Assembly: GCA_044338255.1 (NCBI GenBank)
Contig: JBIILZ010000019.1
Span: 1 to 43,091, forward strand
Source: CAIUVD01 sp044338255
GTDB lineage: Bacteria > Planctomycetota > UBA11346
Direction: 5' to 3'
DNA length: 43,091 nt
Shown: one piece after another, positions 25,070-33,817 of the stretch
How positions within the stretch are numbered: the first letter of the stretch is position 1
Layout: each line of letters begins with the position of its first letter
Made by a program: the position numbers and the translations under genes
The notes under the pieces: model-generated
Told to the model about the DNA's origin: nothing
Seen by the model: the letters and a program-made list of their open reading frames with translations, nothing else
Database searches by the model: none

Positions 25070-26798
25070 CCAGCAGCTGCCAGACGGTGAGCGCGATCTG
25101 CGCCGCCGTCAGCGGCAGGACGATGGCCTGTCCGCCCGAGCCGAAGGCGTAGGCATGCAGGCCGGCCCCGAGAATGAAGTTCACTCCGTACCAGCTCCAG
25201 ATCACCGAGATGAAACCCAAGACCGACCACGCCGCGAGGCCGGTGGGCCCGACCACGCCGACATAGCGCAGGTGCAAGGGAATGAGGTAGGTCAGGACAA
25301 TCAGCAAGGCGCCGACTTCCTTGGGATCCCAGCCCCAGAAGCGGCCCCAGGCCTGATCCGCCCACACCGCCCCCAGCAAGGTCCCGGCGGCCATCAGCAC
25401 CGTACCCCACTGCAGGCAGCGGTAGAGGCTGCGACCTTCATCGGCGGTGACCGCCCGCCGTTGACGCCATGCCTGCCACAAAGTGACATTGCCCAGTACC
25501 AGGGCGAGCACCAACGGCGCATAGGCTCCAACCACCACCTTGACGTGGATCCACAACCAAAACTTCGAGCGCAGCACCGGCTGCAATTGGCCGATGTGTT
25601 GGCCGAGATCCGGAGGCATGGCCTCCCCGACCATCGCGCATAATCCGGCGCCGATGCCACCCGCGACGGCGTAGAGGCCCTTCCCGGTCATGCGTGCGAA
25701 AAACAGGCCGAGCACACCGACGATGAGACCGACAAAGATCAGAGTCTCATAGAGATTGGTCACCGCTCCCAGGCCGGAGATGAGGGTGCGCACCGCCAGG
25801 CCGGCAACGGTGGCGGTGATCGCCAGCAGGCTCAAACCCCAGCCGATCCGATACCACCAACCACGTCGGCTGAGCCCGGCGGCGATCGCCAGACCGCCGA
25901 AAATGAAACCGATCCAGGCGATGGTGAAGGGGTGGCTGCGCTGATAGATAAGCTCGGCCTGCAGCAGCCCCGGGTGCGGATGCGCACCGCGCGCCTGTAG
26001 CACGGCGGTGAAGGCGCTGATCACCTGCTCGGCGCGCTCACCGCGCAGGTTGTTGCCCAAGGCCGCAAATTCCTTGGCGCTGGCGAGGACCTGTGCCAGA
26101 CCAGCGGGAGCATCCGCCAGCAAGGGATCCGGGCTGCGCACAACGTCTTCATAGCTCAGCCAGATATCGGCACCGGCGAGACCGTTGGGCGCCGCCACTG
26201 CCTGCGCCAGGGCCTCATGCCACGGCCGGGGATTGGCATCCTTGGCCAGCTTCGGCGCCACCACCGTCGTCAGCCAGGTGCGTTCGGCATCATCGATGGC
26301 CAACGGCGTGAGCATGATGGTTTGCCCGGTGAGCAGAGCCAAGGCTTCCGAATAGCGGTTGGCCAAGGTCACCATGGCGAGGTCATCGGCGCGCTGGGCC
26401 GCCGTCTGCGCCTCGAGGATGCCGGTCTGATCCCGGCGCTGCTTGCGCTCGACGGCGGCCGCCAGTTGCGGACGCAGCCTTTCCACCTGATGCACACTCG
26501 CTAACTGCTCCTCGGGCTTGAGTCCGAGTTGTGCGCGCAGCGTCAGCCACGGCGAGTATACCAGGGGCCGATCGCCCCAGGCGGCGGGATCGTTCATCAT
26601 CTCGACCACCGTCAGCGTGGTGTCGCCGTAGCCCGGCAGGCGACCGCTGCCGGCGACCGCATAGAGGGCTTCTTCGGCGGCCACCGCCAAAGGCTTGATG
26701 CGCCCTTGATGCAGCACCGGCAGGAGCTCGAGTTCGGCAGCCGTCACTGCCGGACAGGCGAGCTGAAGGATCAACGCCACCATCAGGAAGATACGCAT
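25014..26798 (-). CDS. ccsA: CcsA/ResC-type cytochrome c biogenesis protein
   Basis: A 594-residue protein. It opens with a signal peptide (MRIFLMVALILQLACPAVTAAE), which favours the start at 26798. A periplasmic N-terminal region of about 275 residues follows, then eight or so membrane helices. The heme-handling WWD motif is recognisable as WGRFWGWDPKEVGAL. Conserved His residues lie in the flanking helices (WIHVKVVVGAYAPL, HLRYVGVVG, GLHAYAFG). CcsA exports and presents heme with ResB/CcsB to apocytochromes outside the cytoplasmic membrane (system II). The long N-terminal extension is larger than in CcsA of plastids or Bacillus. Its ResB partner is at 37017-38957, 10 kb away. Confidence 0.88.
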   Translation of the reverse strand: MRIFLMVALILQLACPAVTAAELELLPVLHQGRIKPLAVAAEEALYAVAGSGRLPGYGDTTLTVVEMMNDPAAWGDRPLVYSPWLTLRAQLGLKPEEQLASVHQVERLRPQLAAAVERKQRRDQTGILEAQTAAQRADDLAMVTLANRYSEALALLTGQTIMLTPLAIDDAERTWLTTVVAPKLAKDANPRPWHEALAQAVAAPNGLAGADIWLSYEDVVRSPDPLLADAPAGLAQVLASAKEFAALGNNLRGERAEQVISAFTAVLQARGAHPHPGLLQAELIYQRSHPFTIAWIGFIFGGLAIAAGLSRRGWWYRIGWGLSLLAITATVAGLAVRTLISGLGAVTNLYETLIFVGLIVGVLGLFFARMTGKGLYAVAGGIGAGLCAMVGEAMPPDLGQHIGQLQPVLRSKFWLWIHVKVVVGAYAPLVLALVLGNVTLWQAWRQRRAVTADEGRSLYRCLQWGTVLMAAGTLLGAVWADQAWGRFWGWDPKEVGALLIVLTYLIPLHLRYVGVVGPTGLAAWSVLGFISVIWSWYGVNFILGAGLHAYAFGSGGQAIVLPLTAAQIALTVWQLLAIRRNAQTARSAPSAPSA

Positions 26799-26834
26799 GG
26801 AAACAGCGTATGGCTGAAGGCGGCAATGCATCCG

Positions 26835-27908
26835 TCAGCGTTTCCGACGCGCGGCCACCGCCTGGGCGAGCTTTTCGAGCACCGGCACGGTGTCTGCCCA
26901 GCCCAGGCAGGCATCGGTCACGCTTTGGCCGTAGGTCAAGGGCTGGGCCGCGGCGTGTCCAACCGCCGGCAGATTCTGACGTCCGCCGACGAGGTGGCCT
27001 TCGATCATCACGCCCTGGATGGCACGGTTGCCCGCCGCCAGCTGCGTAGCGATGTCGGCCGCGACCAGCGGCTGGCGGGCATAGTCCTTCGACGAGTTGC
27101 CATGACTGCAGTCGACCATGACCCGTTCCGGCAGCCCGGCCTGGCGCAGGCACTCGATGGCCTTGGCGATAAACGGCGCCTCGTAGTTCGGGCCAGAGCC
27201 CGCGCCACGCAGGATCACGTGGCAATCGGGATTGCCGCGCGTCGAGACGATCGCCGCCACGCCTTCCTTGGTCACCGACAAGAAATGGTGGTGGTGGCTA
27301 GCGGCATGGCAGGCATCGATGGCGATCTGCAGATTACCGTCGGTGCCGTTCTTGAAGCCCACCGGCATCGACAGCCCAGAAGCCAGCTCGCGGTGACATT
27401 GGCTCTCGGTGGTGCGCGCCCCGATCGCGCCCCAGCTCACCAGATCGGCGATGAACTGCGGCGAGATCAGATCAAGGAATTCGCAGCCGGCAGGCAGACC
27501 GATCTCGGCCACAGTGCGCAGGAAGGCGCGCCCCAGACGCAGCCCGTCGTTGACCCTGAACGAGCCATCGAGACGCGGATCGTTGATCAGGCCTTTCCAG
27601 CCAACGGTGGTACGCGGCTTCTCGAAGTACACGCGCATGACCACCAGCAGATCGCTGGCCAAACGATCGGCTTCAACCTTGAGCTTGCGCGCATACTCGG
27701 TGCTGGCGGCGACATCGTGGATCGAACACGGCCCGATGACCACGATCAGGCGATCGTCACGACCGCTGAGGATCTCGGCCATGGCCTTGCGCCCGAGAGC
27801 GACGGTGGTCGAGGCGCTGTCGGTGAGCGGGATCTCCTCCATGAGAATCGCCGGCGGTAGCAACGGTCGCAGGCCATCAACACGAAGGTCATCAGTAGCG
27901 TAGCGCAT
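26835..27908 (-). CDS. aroG: 3-deoxy-7-phosphoheptulonate synthase (AroG type)
   Basis: A 357-residue class I DAHP synthase that condenses phosphoenolpyruvate and erythrose 4-phosphate, the first shikimate-pathway step. Motifs include VIGPCSIHD, FEKPRTTVGWKG, GAIGARTTESQ, GFKNGTDG, and MVDCSHGNSSKD. The length and N-terminal extension (MRYATDDLRVDGLRPLLPPA) match the E. coli AroF/G/H type, which is feedback-inhibited by aromatic amino acids. The start at 27908 was chosen because upstream in-frame sequence is not family-like. A strong hairpin lies 26 nt before the ATG. aroB is 4 kb further on. Confidence 0.95.
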   Translation of the reverse strand: MRYATDDLRVDGLRPLLPPAILMEEIPLTDSASTTVALGRKAMAEILSGRDDRLIVVIGPCSIHDVAASTEYARKLKVEADRLASDLLVVMRVYFEKPRTTVGWKGLINDPRLDGSFRVNDGLRLGRAFLRTVAEIGLPAGCEFLDLISPQFIADLVSWGAIGARTTESQCHRELASGLSMPVGFKNGTDGNLQIAIDACHAASHHHHFLSVTKEGVAAIVSTRGNPDCHVILRGAGSGPNYEAPFIAKAIECLRQAGLPERVMVDCSHGNSSKDYARQPLVAADIATQLAAGNRAIQGVMIEGHLVGGRQNLPAVGHAAAQPLTYGQSVTDACLGWADTVPVLEKLAQAVAARRKR

Positions 27909-27933
27909 GGGCGTAGCACGGTAGCGCCGCCCG

Positions 27934-27964
27934 CGCCAGGCGAAGCGTGAACTTCGCGCTGGCG
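27934..27964 (-). promoter_or_regulatory. 12-bp hairpin in the aroG leader
   Basis: CGCCAGGCGAAG pairs with CTTCGC-G-CTGGCG around a 6-nt loop, with a single bulged base. It lies between divergent aroG and hrpB, 26 nt upstream of the aroG start. It could attenuate or modulate aroG, or block readthrough between the divergent genes. No ribosomal leader peptide is evident. Confidence 0.4.
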
Positions 27965-28035
27965 AGGGCAAAACGGCTGCACGCAGCGCTGGCCTTGAGC
28001 TTGGCCGCCGAACCCCGAACGTCGCCTGCCCCACG

Positions 28036-30597
28036 ATGCTTACCCTGCCCATCGACGAAGCCCTTCCGCGGATCACCGCCGCCCTCACCAGCGGACCCGC
28101 GTGCGTGCTCACCGCACCTCCGGGCTCGGGGAAATCGACGCGGGTGCCACCGTTGCTGACCGGCCTCGTCAGCGGGCAAGTCTACCTCCTGCAGCCGCGA
28201 CGCATCGCCGCCAAGGCCCTCGCCCGGCGCATCGGCGCCGAACAAGCCTGGAAGCTCGGAGCGGAGGTCGGCTATCGGGTACGTTTCGACAGCGTCGGTG
28301 GCGCCGCCACCCGCTTGTGGGTCATGACCGAGGGCAGCCTGACGCGCCAGCTCAGCCGCGACCCCTACCTCGACGGCATCGGCGCCGTGATCCTCGATGA
28401 GTTCCACGAGCGTTCGCTGCACACCGATCTGGCGATCAGCTACCTGCGCGAGTTGCAGCGCACGGTACGCGAAGATCTCAAGCTCATCGTCATGTCGGCG
28501 ACCATGGATGCGCAGGCGGTGGCGAGCTTCCTCGGCGACTGCCCGATCATCGATGCCCCCGGCAGCACCTATCCGGTGGCCATCAGCAATCGCCAGGAAC
28601 TGCCGGATGTGCGCCTCGCCGACGCCGTCACCCGCGCCGTCAGCGACGCGCTGCGCGATCCCGACAGCGGCGACATCCTGGTGTTCCTGCCCGGCATGGG
28701 CGAGATCCGTGCCTGCGAGCGGGCGCTGCTTGAGGCCGGCATCGAGCGCGAGATCTGCCCCCTGCACGGCTCGCTGCCGCCCGAGGTCCAAGACCGCGCC
28801 CTGTCGCCAGGAACTCCGGGAACTGCAGCCAAGATCGTCCTCGCCACCAATGTCGCCGAGACCTCGGTGACTATCCCCGGCGTGCGCACGGTCATCGATA
28901 CCGGCACCGCCCGCGTCCAGCGCCACAATCCCGCGACCGGACTCGATGAGCTGCGCCTCGAACCGGTCTCGCGCTTCTCGCTCACGCAGCGCGCCGGCCG
29001 TGCCGGTCGCACTGCTCCCGGGCGCTGCATCCGCCTCTCGACGCCGCTGACCGATGCCCGCCGTCCACAGGCCACCGACCCGGAATTGCAGCGCGTCGAT
29101 CTCGCCGGCACGCTGCTGGTACTGCGCCAGATGGAGTACCCCGACGCTAGGCTTTTTCCGTGGTTCGAAGCCCCCGGCGAAGCACGCCTGTCCGCCGCCG
29201 AAGACCTGCTGTCGATGCTCGGCGCAATCCGCGCGCCGTTCACCGCCTTGACCCCGCTCGGGCAGCAGCTCGCCGGCCTGCCCGTGCATCCACGCGTCGG
29301 TCGCTTGCTGCTCGATGCCCAGGCCGCCGGCGATGCGCGCCTTGGCGCGAGCCTGGCGGCGCTCACCGGTGAACGCGATGTGCGCGTGCAGCAGCGCCAC
29401 GGACCGGCGGCGCAGCCGGCGGTCGCCGATGTCATCGATCGCCTGGAATTGCTGACCATCGCCGAACGCGAGGGCTTCCATCCCGGCTTGCGCAGTCGCG
29501 GCATCGAACCGCAGGCGGCGCGCGAGGCCGCACAGGTGCGCGACGACCTGCTGCGCTCGATCGCCGCCGACAGCCAACGCAGTGCGCCCGCCGGCCTCGC
29601 CCACGACACGCTGATTCCGCGCCTGCTGCTCGCCGCCTATCCGGATCGGGTGGTCAAGCGCGCCGCCCCCGATGCCAATCGCGGCATGATGGTCGGTGGC
29701 GTCGCCGTCGAACTCGACGCCACCAGTGCCGTCGCCGCGCGCAGTGGCCACCCGCGCCCGGACTTGTTCCTCGCCGTCGCCTGCCAGGGCCTCGGCCAGG
29801 GCATGCGTTCATCGACGGTCGTGCGTCAGGCGGCGGAGCTCACCGAGGCCGATATCGAGGCGGTCTTCCCCGGCAGCATCCAACGCCGCGAGCGCCTCAC
29901 CTGGGACGATCAGAAGCAGCAGGTCAGCGGCCAAATCGGCTGGTTCTACCGCGACCTCGCCATCCGCATGGCTCGCGACACGCAGCCGGATCCGACGACG
30001 GTGGCGACCTTCCTCAGCGACCGCCTGGCAGCGCACGCCGCCGAGGTCCTCGCCGCCGATGAAGAGGCGGCGATGTGGCTGGCGCGCTACCGCTGGCTGC
30101 GCCGCACCGCCCCCGATCTCGAACTGCCCCCCGAGCCCGAGGCCACGGCAGTAATCGCCGGTCTGTGCGCCGGCTGCCGCTCACGCGCCGAGGTTGTCGC
30201 CAAGCCCAAGATCGAAGCCCTGCAATCCGGCCTGACCTGGCAGCAGACGCGGCTCCTCGAGGAGTGGGCGCCGACGCATGTGCAGGTGCCCACAGGCAAC
30301 CGCATCAAGCTTGATTACAGCCTCGCGGATCAACCGCCGGTGCTGGCGGTGCGTCTGCAGGAAATGTTCGGGCAAGCGACGACCCCGACCCTGGCCAACG
30401 GCCGCTGCGGCGTGCTCCTGCATCTGCTCGGACCCAACTACCGCTGCGAACAGATCACCCGCGATCTCGCGAGCTTCTGGACGAATACCTATCCCCAGGT
30501 CCGCAAAGATCTGCGCGGACGCTATCCGAAACACAGCTGGCCAGACGATCCACTGACGGCACCACCGGTAGCGAGGGGACGACCGAGGCCGGGGTGA
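28036..30597 (+). CDS. hrpB: ATP-dependent helicase HrpB
   Basis: An 853-residue DExH-box helicase. Motif I is APPGSGKST (GSGKS 30-34), motif II is DEFHE from Asp121 (the HrpB-type variant of DEAH), motif III is SAT, and the C-terminal RecA domain shows TNVAETSVTIPGV and QRAGRAGRTAPGRC. The helicase-associated region and the HrpB C-terminal domain (RPDLFLAVACQG, near the end LGPNYRCEQITRDLASFW) complete the family pattern and length. The cellular role of bacterial HrpB is poorly defined; RNA remodelling is the usual assumption. Four GRCC-G heptamers follow 14 bp after the stop. Confidence 0.94.
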   Translation: MLTLPIDEALPRITAALTSGPACVLTAPPGSGKSTRVPPLLTGLVSGQVYLLQPRRIAAKALARRIGAEQAWKLGAEVGYRVRFDSVGGAATRLWVMTEGSLTRQLSRDPYLDGIGAVILDEFHERSLHTDLAISYLRELQRTVREDLKLIVMSATMDAQAVASFLGDCPIIDAPGSTYPVAISNRQELPDVRLADAVTRAVSDALRDPDSGDILVFLPGMGEIRACERALLEAGIEREICPLHGSLPPEVQDRALSPGTPGTAAKIVLATNVAETSVTIPGVRTVIDTGTARVQRHNPATGLDELRLEPVSRFSLTQRAGRAGRTAPGRCIRLSTPLTDARRPQATDPELQRVDLAGTLLVLRQMEYPDARLFPWFEAPGEARLSAAEDLLSMLGAIRAPFTALTPLGQQLAGLPVHPRVGRLLLDAQAAGDARLGASLAALTGERDVRVQQRHGPAAQPAVADVIDRLELLTIAEREGFHPGLRSRGIEPQAAREAAQVRDDLLRSIAADSQRSAPAGLAHDTLIPRLLLAAYPDRVVKRAAPDANRGMMVGGVAVELDATSAVAARSGHPRPDLFLAVACQGLGQGMRSSTVVRQAAELTEADIEAVFPGSIQRRERLTWDDQKQQVSGQIGWFYRDLAIRMARDTQPDPTTVATFLSDRLAAHAAEVLAADEEAAMWLARYRWLRRTAPDLELPPEPEATAVIAGLCAGCRSRAEVVAKPKIEALQSGLTWQQTRLLEEWAPTHVQVPTGNRIKLDYSLADQPPVLAVRLQEMFGQATTPTLANGRCGVLLHLLGPNYRCEQITRDLASFWTNTYPQVRKDLRGRYPKHSWPDDPLTAPPVARGRPRPG

Positions 30598-30611
30598 GGG
30601 AGTACGTGGGC

Positions 30612-30639
30612 GGCCAGGGACCAGGGGCCGGGGGCCAGA
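30612..30639 (+). repeat. four GRCCRG-type heptamers after hrpB
   Basis: GGCCAGG, GACCAGG, GGCCGGG and GGCCAGA follow in register. They are flanked by direct repeats AGTACGT at 30601 and 30641. They belong to the same family as the arrays after dprA and xerC and read in the sense of hrpB. Confidence 0.8.
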
Positions 30640-30703
30640 AAGTACGTAAAGCCCGTGCTATTGCCAGCCTCGCAGGGCGATCTTGCCCATGTCGCGTAAA
30701 ATG

Positions 30704-30900
30704 ACTGGTCACTGGTCTCTGGTCCCTGGTCCCTGGTCCCTGGTCCCTGGTCCCTGGTCGCTGGTCACTGGTCCCTGGTCCCTGGTCCCTGGTCCCTGGT
30801 CGCTGGTCACTGGTCACTGGTCGCTGGTCACTGGTCGCTGGTCGCTGGTCACTGGTCACTGGTCGCTGGTCGCTGCCAGCGACAAGCGACCAGCGACCAG
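30704..30900 (-). repeat. 24-copy heptamer array plus 16-bp hairpin after dprA
   Basis: On the plus strand, 24 contiguous units of NCTGGTC (N is A, C, G or T) fill 30704-30871 without a break in the 7-bp register. In the sense of dprA this reads GACCAGN. At the dprA-proximal end, 30859-30874 and 30885-30900 are perfect 16-bp reverse complements around a 10-nt loop. This hairpin starts 13 nt after the dprA stop and could terminate its transcript. There are no spacers, so it is not CRISPR. Confidence 0.95.
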
Positions 30901-30913
30901 CACCCCCTCCACC

Positions 30914-32050
30914 TCAAATCGCCTTCACAAACCCCGCCGGTCCTTTGCGTGCAAGCCGTCGCAATTCCAACGACAGCAACGTTGCAGAAACCGCCGAGGC
31001 CGGGATCTGCGTTGCGCGGACCAGATCATCGACCGTGCGCGGCGCATCATCGAGCAGTAGGTACAGCTGTTTTTCGCGGCCCGAGAGCGATTCCGAACGC
31101 GGGCTGGCCTGACTCGTCGACGAGGCATTGCCGCTGACGCCGGTGACACCCTGGGCGAGCGTCGTCAGCGGCTCGATCTCATTGATGATGTCATCCAACG
31201 AGGCCACCAGCGTCGCCCCATCGCGGATGAGCTTATTGGCCCCGACGCTCTCAGGATTGTCGACCGCGCCGGGAACCACGAGCACCACCCTGCCCATCTC
31301 CGAGGCCAGACGGGCGGTGATCAACGCCCCGCTGCGCTCGCCGGCCTCGATCACCAGGGTCGCCAAGCCGAAGGCCGCCACCAGGCGATTGCGACGCGGA
31401 AAAGTCCCCGGCGAAGGCGGTGTGAGAAAGGGGAATTCGCTGATCACGGCGCCGTTACCGTTGGCGATCTTCGCCGCCAAGGGCGCGTTTTCCTCGGGAT
31501 ACAGCCGGCCAATGCCCGAGCCGAGTACGGCGATGGTGCGGGCCCCGGCGGCGAGGGCCGCTTCATGGGCGACGGTGTCGATACCCCGCGCCAGACCGCT
31601 GATCAGGCAGGTGCCCAAACGCGCCAGGCCGGTGGCGAAACGATAGGCGGTGCGGTGGCCATAGGCGGTCGGTCGGCGCGGGCCGACGATCGCCACGCCG
31701 AGGGCATCGCGAGCCTCGATGCTGCCCTGGATCCACACCGCCAGGGGCGCGTCATGCAATTGCAGGAAGGCCCGCGGATAATCGGGCTCGCCGCGGGTGA
31801 TGATGCGCACTCCGGCACCATGGCATTGCGCACGTTCGGTGGCCACCGCATCCGCACCGCGCGGATCGCAAATGCGCCGCGCACGTTCGGCTCCGACGCC
31901 ATCGATGGCGATGAGGCGCTGCATCGGCCAGCGGAACAGGGCCGCCACGCCCTCGGCCTCGTCGGCACTGGCCTCGATGAGCTTCTGCGCCGTGATCGGC
32001 CCCAGGCCGGGGATCAGCGCCAAACGCAGCAGGGCGTCTGAGGGAGTCAT
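30914..32050 (-). CDS. dprA: DNA-processing protein DprA
   Basis: A 378-residue protein. DprA loads RecA onto incoming single-stranded DNA in natural transformation and is widely kept in non-transforming bacteria. An N-terminal SAM/HhH-like part (LIPGLGPITAQKLIEA) precedes the Rossmann-like core with VAIVGPRRPTAYG, ISGLARGIDTVAHEAAL, GSGIGRLYPEENAPLA, FPRRNRLVAAF and GERSGALITARLA. A C-terminal winged-helix domain (SGREKQLYLLLDDAPRTVD) is present. The start at 32050 follows the aroB stop by 2 bp, so the pair is co-transcribed. The gene is followed by the long heptamer array. Confidence 0.95.
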   Translation of the reverse strand: MTPSDALLRLALIPGLGPITAQKLIEASADEAEGVAALFRWPMQRLIAIDGVGAERARRICDPRGADAVATERAQCHGAGVRIITRGEPDYPRAFLQLHDAPLAVWIQGSIEARDALGVAIVGPRRPTAYGHRTAYRFATGLARLGTCLISGLARGIDTVAHEAALAAGARTIAVLGSGIGRLYPEENAPLAAKIANGNGAVISEFPFLTPPSPGTFPRRNRLVAAFGLATLVIEAGERSGALITARLASEMGRVVLVVPGAVDNPESVGANKLIRDGATLVASLDDIINEIEPLTTLAQGVTGVSGNASSTSQASPRSESLSGREKQLYLLLDDAPRTVDDLVRATQIPASAVSATLLSLELRRLARKGPAGFVKAI

Positions 32051-32052
32051 GA

Positions 32053-33159
32053 TCAACCGGGCGCGATGCCGGCCAGAAACGAGGCCTCGACCTGGGCGGA
32101 TTCGGGGGCCTCGACCATCGCTACCGAGCCCAGGGTTGTCGGCAGGACGAAGCGCGTGCGTCCGTGGCTGACCTTCTTGTCCAGCGCGCAATGCGCGGCC
32201 AGCGCCCGGGCCGTCGCCTGCGGCTCACGCGCGGTGTAGACCAGCGGCAGACGATAGCGCATCAGCAGGGTATCCTGGCGCCGCGCCAGATCGCGATCGG
32301 TCAGCACTCCCGCGCGGCGCGCCAGTTCGACGGCCATGCGCATGCCGATACCGACGGCTTCGCCGTGCAGGAAGCGCGTATAGTTGGTCTCACGCTCCAA
32401 GGCGTGGCCGAAGGTGTGGCCGTAATTGAGGTGCGCGCGCACCCCCTGTTCGGTTTCGTCCTCACCGACGTACCACGCCTTGAGCTTGCAGCTCTCGGCC
32501 ACCGCATGCGCCACCGCCGCGGCCTCGCCACGCTCCAGCTCATCGGCGAAGCGCTCCTGCCAAGCGAAGAACAGCGGATCGCGGATGACGCCGTACTTGA
32601 GGACCTCCGCCAGGCCGGCGCGGTATTCGCGCGGATCCATGGTCGCGACCAGGGTCGGATCGATGACCACCGCCACCGGCTGCTTGAAGGCGCCGACGAG
32701 GTTCTTCCCGGCCGCGGAATTAACGCCGGTCTTGCCGCCGACACTGGAATCGACCATCGCCAGCAGGGTCGTGGGGATCTGCACGAAGCGCACACCGCGC
32801 ATCCAACAGGCGGCGACGAAGCCGGCGAGGTCGCCGGACACTCCGCCACCGAAACCGATGATGGCATCACTGCGATCGATCTTGGCCGCTGCACAGGCCT
32901 GCCACAGGCGTTCGGCGGTGGCCACCGACTTCGATCCTTCGCCGGCGGCGAAGGTCGCGATGGTGACGGTCAGGCCAGCGGCGCGCAGCGCGGTTTCCAG
33001 ACGCGCGCCATGCAGGCGGGCGACGGTCTCGTCGGCGACCACCAGGACCTTGCCGCCGCTGAGCTGCGGCGCGATCAAGGCGCCGACGCGATCGAGGGCC
33101 CCGGCTTCGAGGGAGATGTCATAGGAGCGCTCAGCCAGCGCGACCGGAATCGTGATCAT
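32053..33159 (-). CDS. aroB: 3-dehydroquinate synthase
   Basis: A 368-residue AroB, NAD- and metal-dependent, converting DAHP to 3-dehydroquinate. Motifs include GGGVSGDLAGFVAACWMRGVR, PTTLLAMVDSSVGGKTGVN, and the metal-site His segments HGEAVGIGMR and LNYGHTFGHALE. It lies in a minus-strand run vapB-vapC-aroB-dprA with spacings of 9 bp or less. aroG is also on the minus strand but separated by hrpB. Confidence 0.96.
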   Translation of the reverse strand: MITIPVALAERSYDISLEAGALDRVGALIAPQLSGGKVLVVADETVARLHGARLETALRAAGLTVTIATFAAGEGSKSVATAERLWQACAAAKIDRSDAIIGFGGGVSGDLAGFVAACWMRGVRFVQIPTTLLAMVDSSVGGKTGVNSAAGKNLVGAFKQPVAVVIDPTLVATMDPREYRAGLAEVLKYGVIRDPLFFAWQERFADELERGEAAAVAHAVAESCKLKAWYVGEDETEQGVRAHLNYGHTFGHALERETNYTRFLHGEAVGIGMRMAVELARRAGVLTDRDLARRQDTLLMRYRLPLVYTAREPQATARALAAHCALDKKVSHGRTRFVLPTTLGSVAMVEAPESAQVEASFLAGIAPG

Positions 33160-33168
33160 GACCAGACT

Positions 33169-33534
33169 TTACAGCAGCGGGCGATAAGGGACGAGCACAT
33201 CGACGAGATCGGGATAGGCCTTGCGATCACGGGTCACCAGTTTGAGACCATGCGTGCGGGCGGTGGCGGCGATCAGGCGATGGGCGAAGGTCCGCCCGCG
33301 CAACCCGGCCGCCGCCCGCGCCACTTCCTCGTCGACCGCATGCACGCGCAAGGCGGTCAGCGCTGAATCAAGGGCCTGCCACTCGGCGTCACCGTTGATG
33401 GTGTCGGCGAGTTCGGCGAGGGTGATCGCCGAGAGGTGCAGGTCATCGCGCGCATATTCGAGGAAATCCGCGGCCTGTTCGCTGCCCATGAGGTAGTCGA
33501 TGAAGACATCGGTATCGATCAGCAGTCCGCTCAT
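33169..33534 (-). CDS. vapC: PIN-domain VapC-like toxin with altered active site
   Basis: A 121-residue PIN-domain protein. VapC toxins are Mg-dependent RNases. Asp7 (LLIDTDVFIDYL) and Glu41 (ITLAELAD) of the acidic cluster are present, as is Asp103 (VTRD). The usual Asp two residues before LIAATA is His85 (FAHRLIAATA); its codon CAT is one base from the Asp codon GAT. The active site may therefore be weakened or use another residue. The start at 33534 overlaps the antitoxin stop (ATGA, 33531-33534), typical of vapBC. aroB starts 9 bp after its stop. Confidence 0.85.
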   Translation of the reverse strand: MSGLLIDTDVFIDYLMGSEQAADFLEYARDDLHLSAITLAELADTINGDAEWQALDSALTALRVHAVDEEVARAAAGLRGRTFAHRLIAATARTHGLKLVTRDRKAYPDLVDVLVPYRPLL

Positions 33535-33758
33535 GTGTCGTCCCTGTCGATGTCGCGCCGCACGGGCAGATCCTTGCGGCCCTTCCACATGCCTTTGATC
33601 GAGCGCAGTGCCTGCAGGCGATCCTCGGGTGTTTGCCGCGAAAGGTATTCGTCAAACGCCCGCCGCGCGACGGCGCTGGCGGACTCACCGGTGCGGGCGG
33701 CGATGGCGCGCAGGGCGGTGACCTGATCAGCCGTCAGGAAGAGGGGCGTGCGGCGCAT
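33531..33758 (-). CDS. vapB: VapB-like RHH antitoxin
   Basis: A 75-residue protein. The N-terminal 45 residues fit a ribbon-helix-helix fold: a short strand RRTPLFLT, then DQVTALRAIAARTGESASAVARRAFDEYL, the CopG/MetJ-type helices. The C-terminal tail (IKGMWKGRKDLPV) resembles toxin-wrapping tails. RHH antitoxins repress their own operon and neutralise the PIN toxin. It is first in the run and overlaps vapC by 4 bp. Confidence 0.82.
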   Translation of the reverse strand: MRRTPLFLTADQVTALRAIAARTGESASAVARRAFDEYLSRQTPEDRLQALRSIKGMWKGRKDLPVRRDIDRDDT

Positions 33759-33817
33759 GGAGCGTTACTCTAGGACCTTATCGGAAATAGGCGACTGCGG
33801 CTGTGGCCCCCACGCCC

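Noticed and set aside
27892..29751. 619-codon minus-strand open frame antisense to hrpB
   Set aside because: It is the mirror of a clearly conserved helicase in GC-rich sequence, has no recognisable domain and an atypical Gly/Ala/Arg/Gln-rich composition.
30704..30900. CRISPR array
   Set aside because: The 7-bp units are contiguous with no unique spacers, and no cas gene is present.
32164..33366. 400-codon plus-strand frame antisense to aroB and vapC
   Set aside because: Crosses two well-supported genes and has no family similarity.
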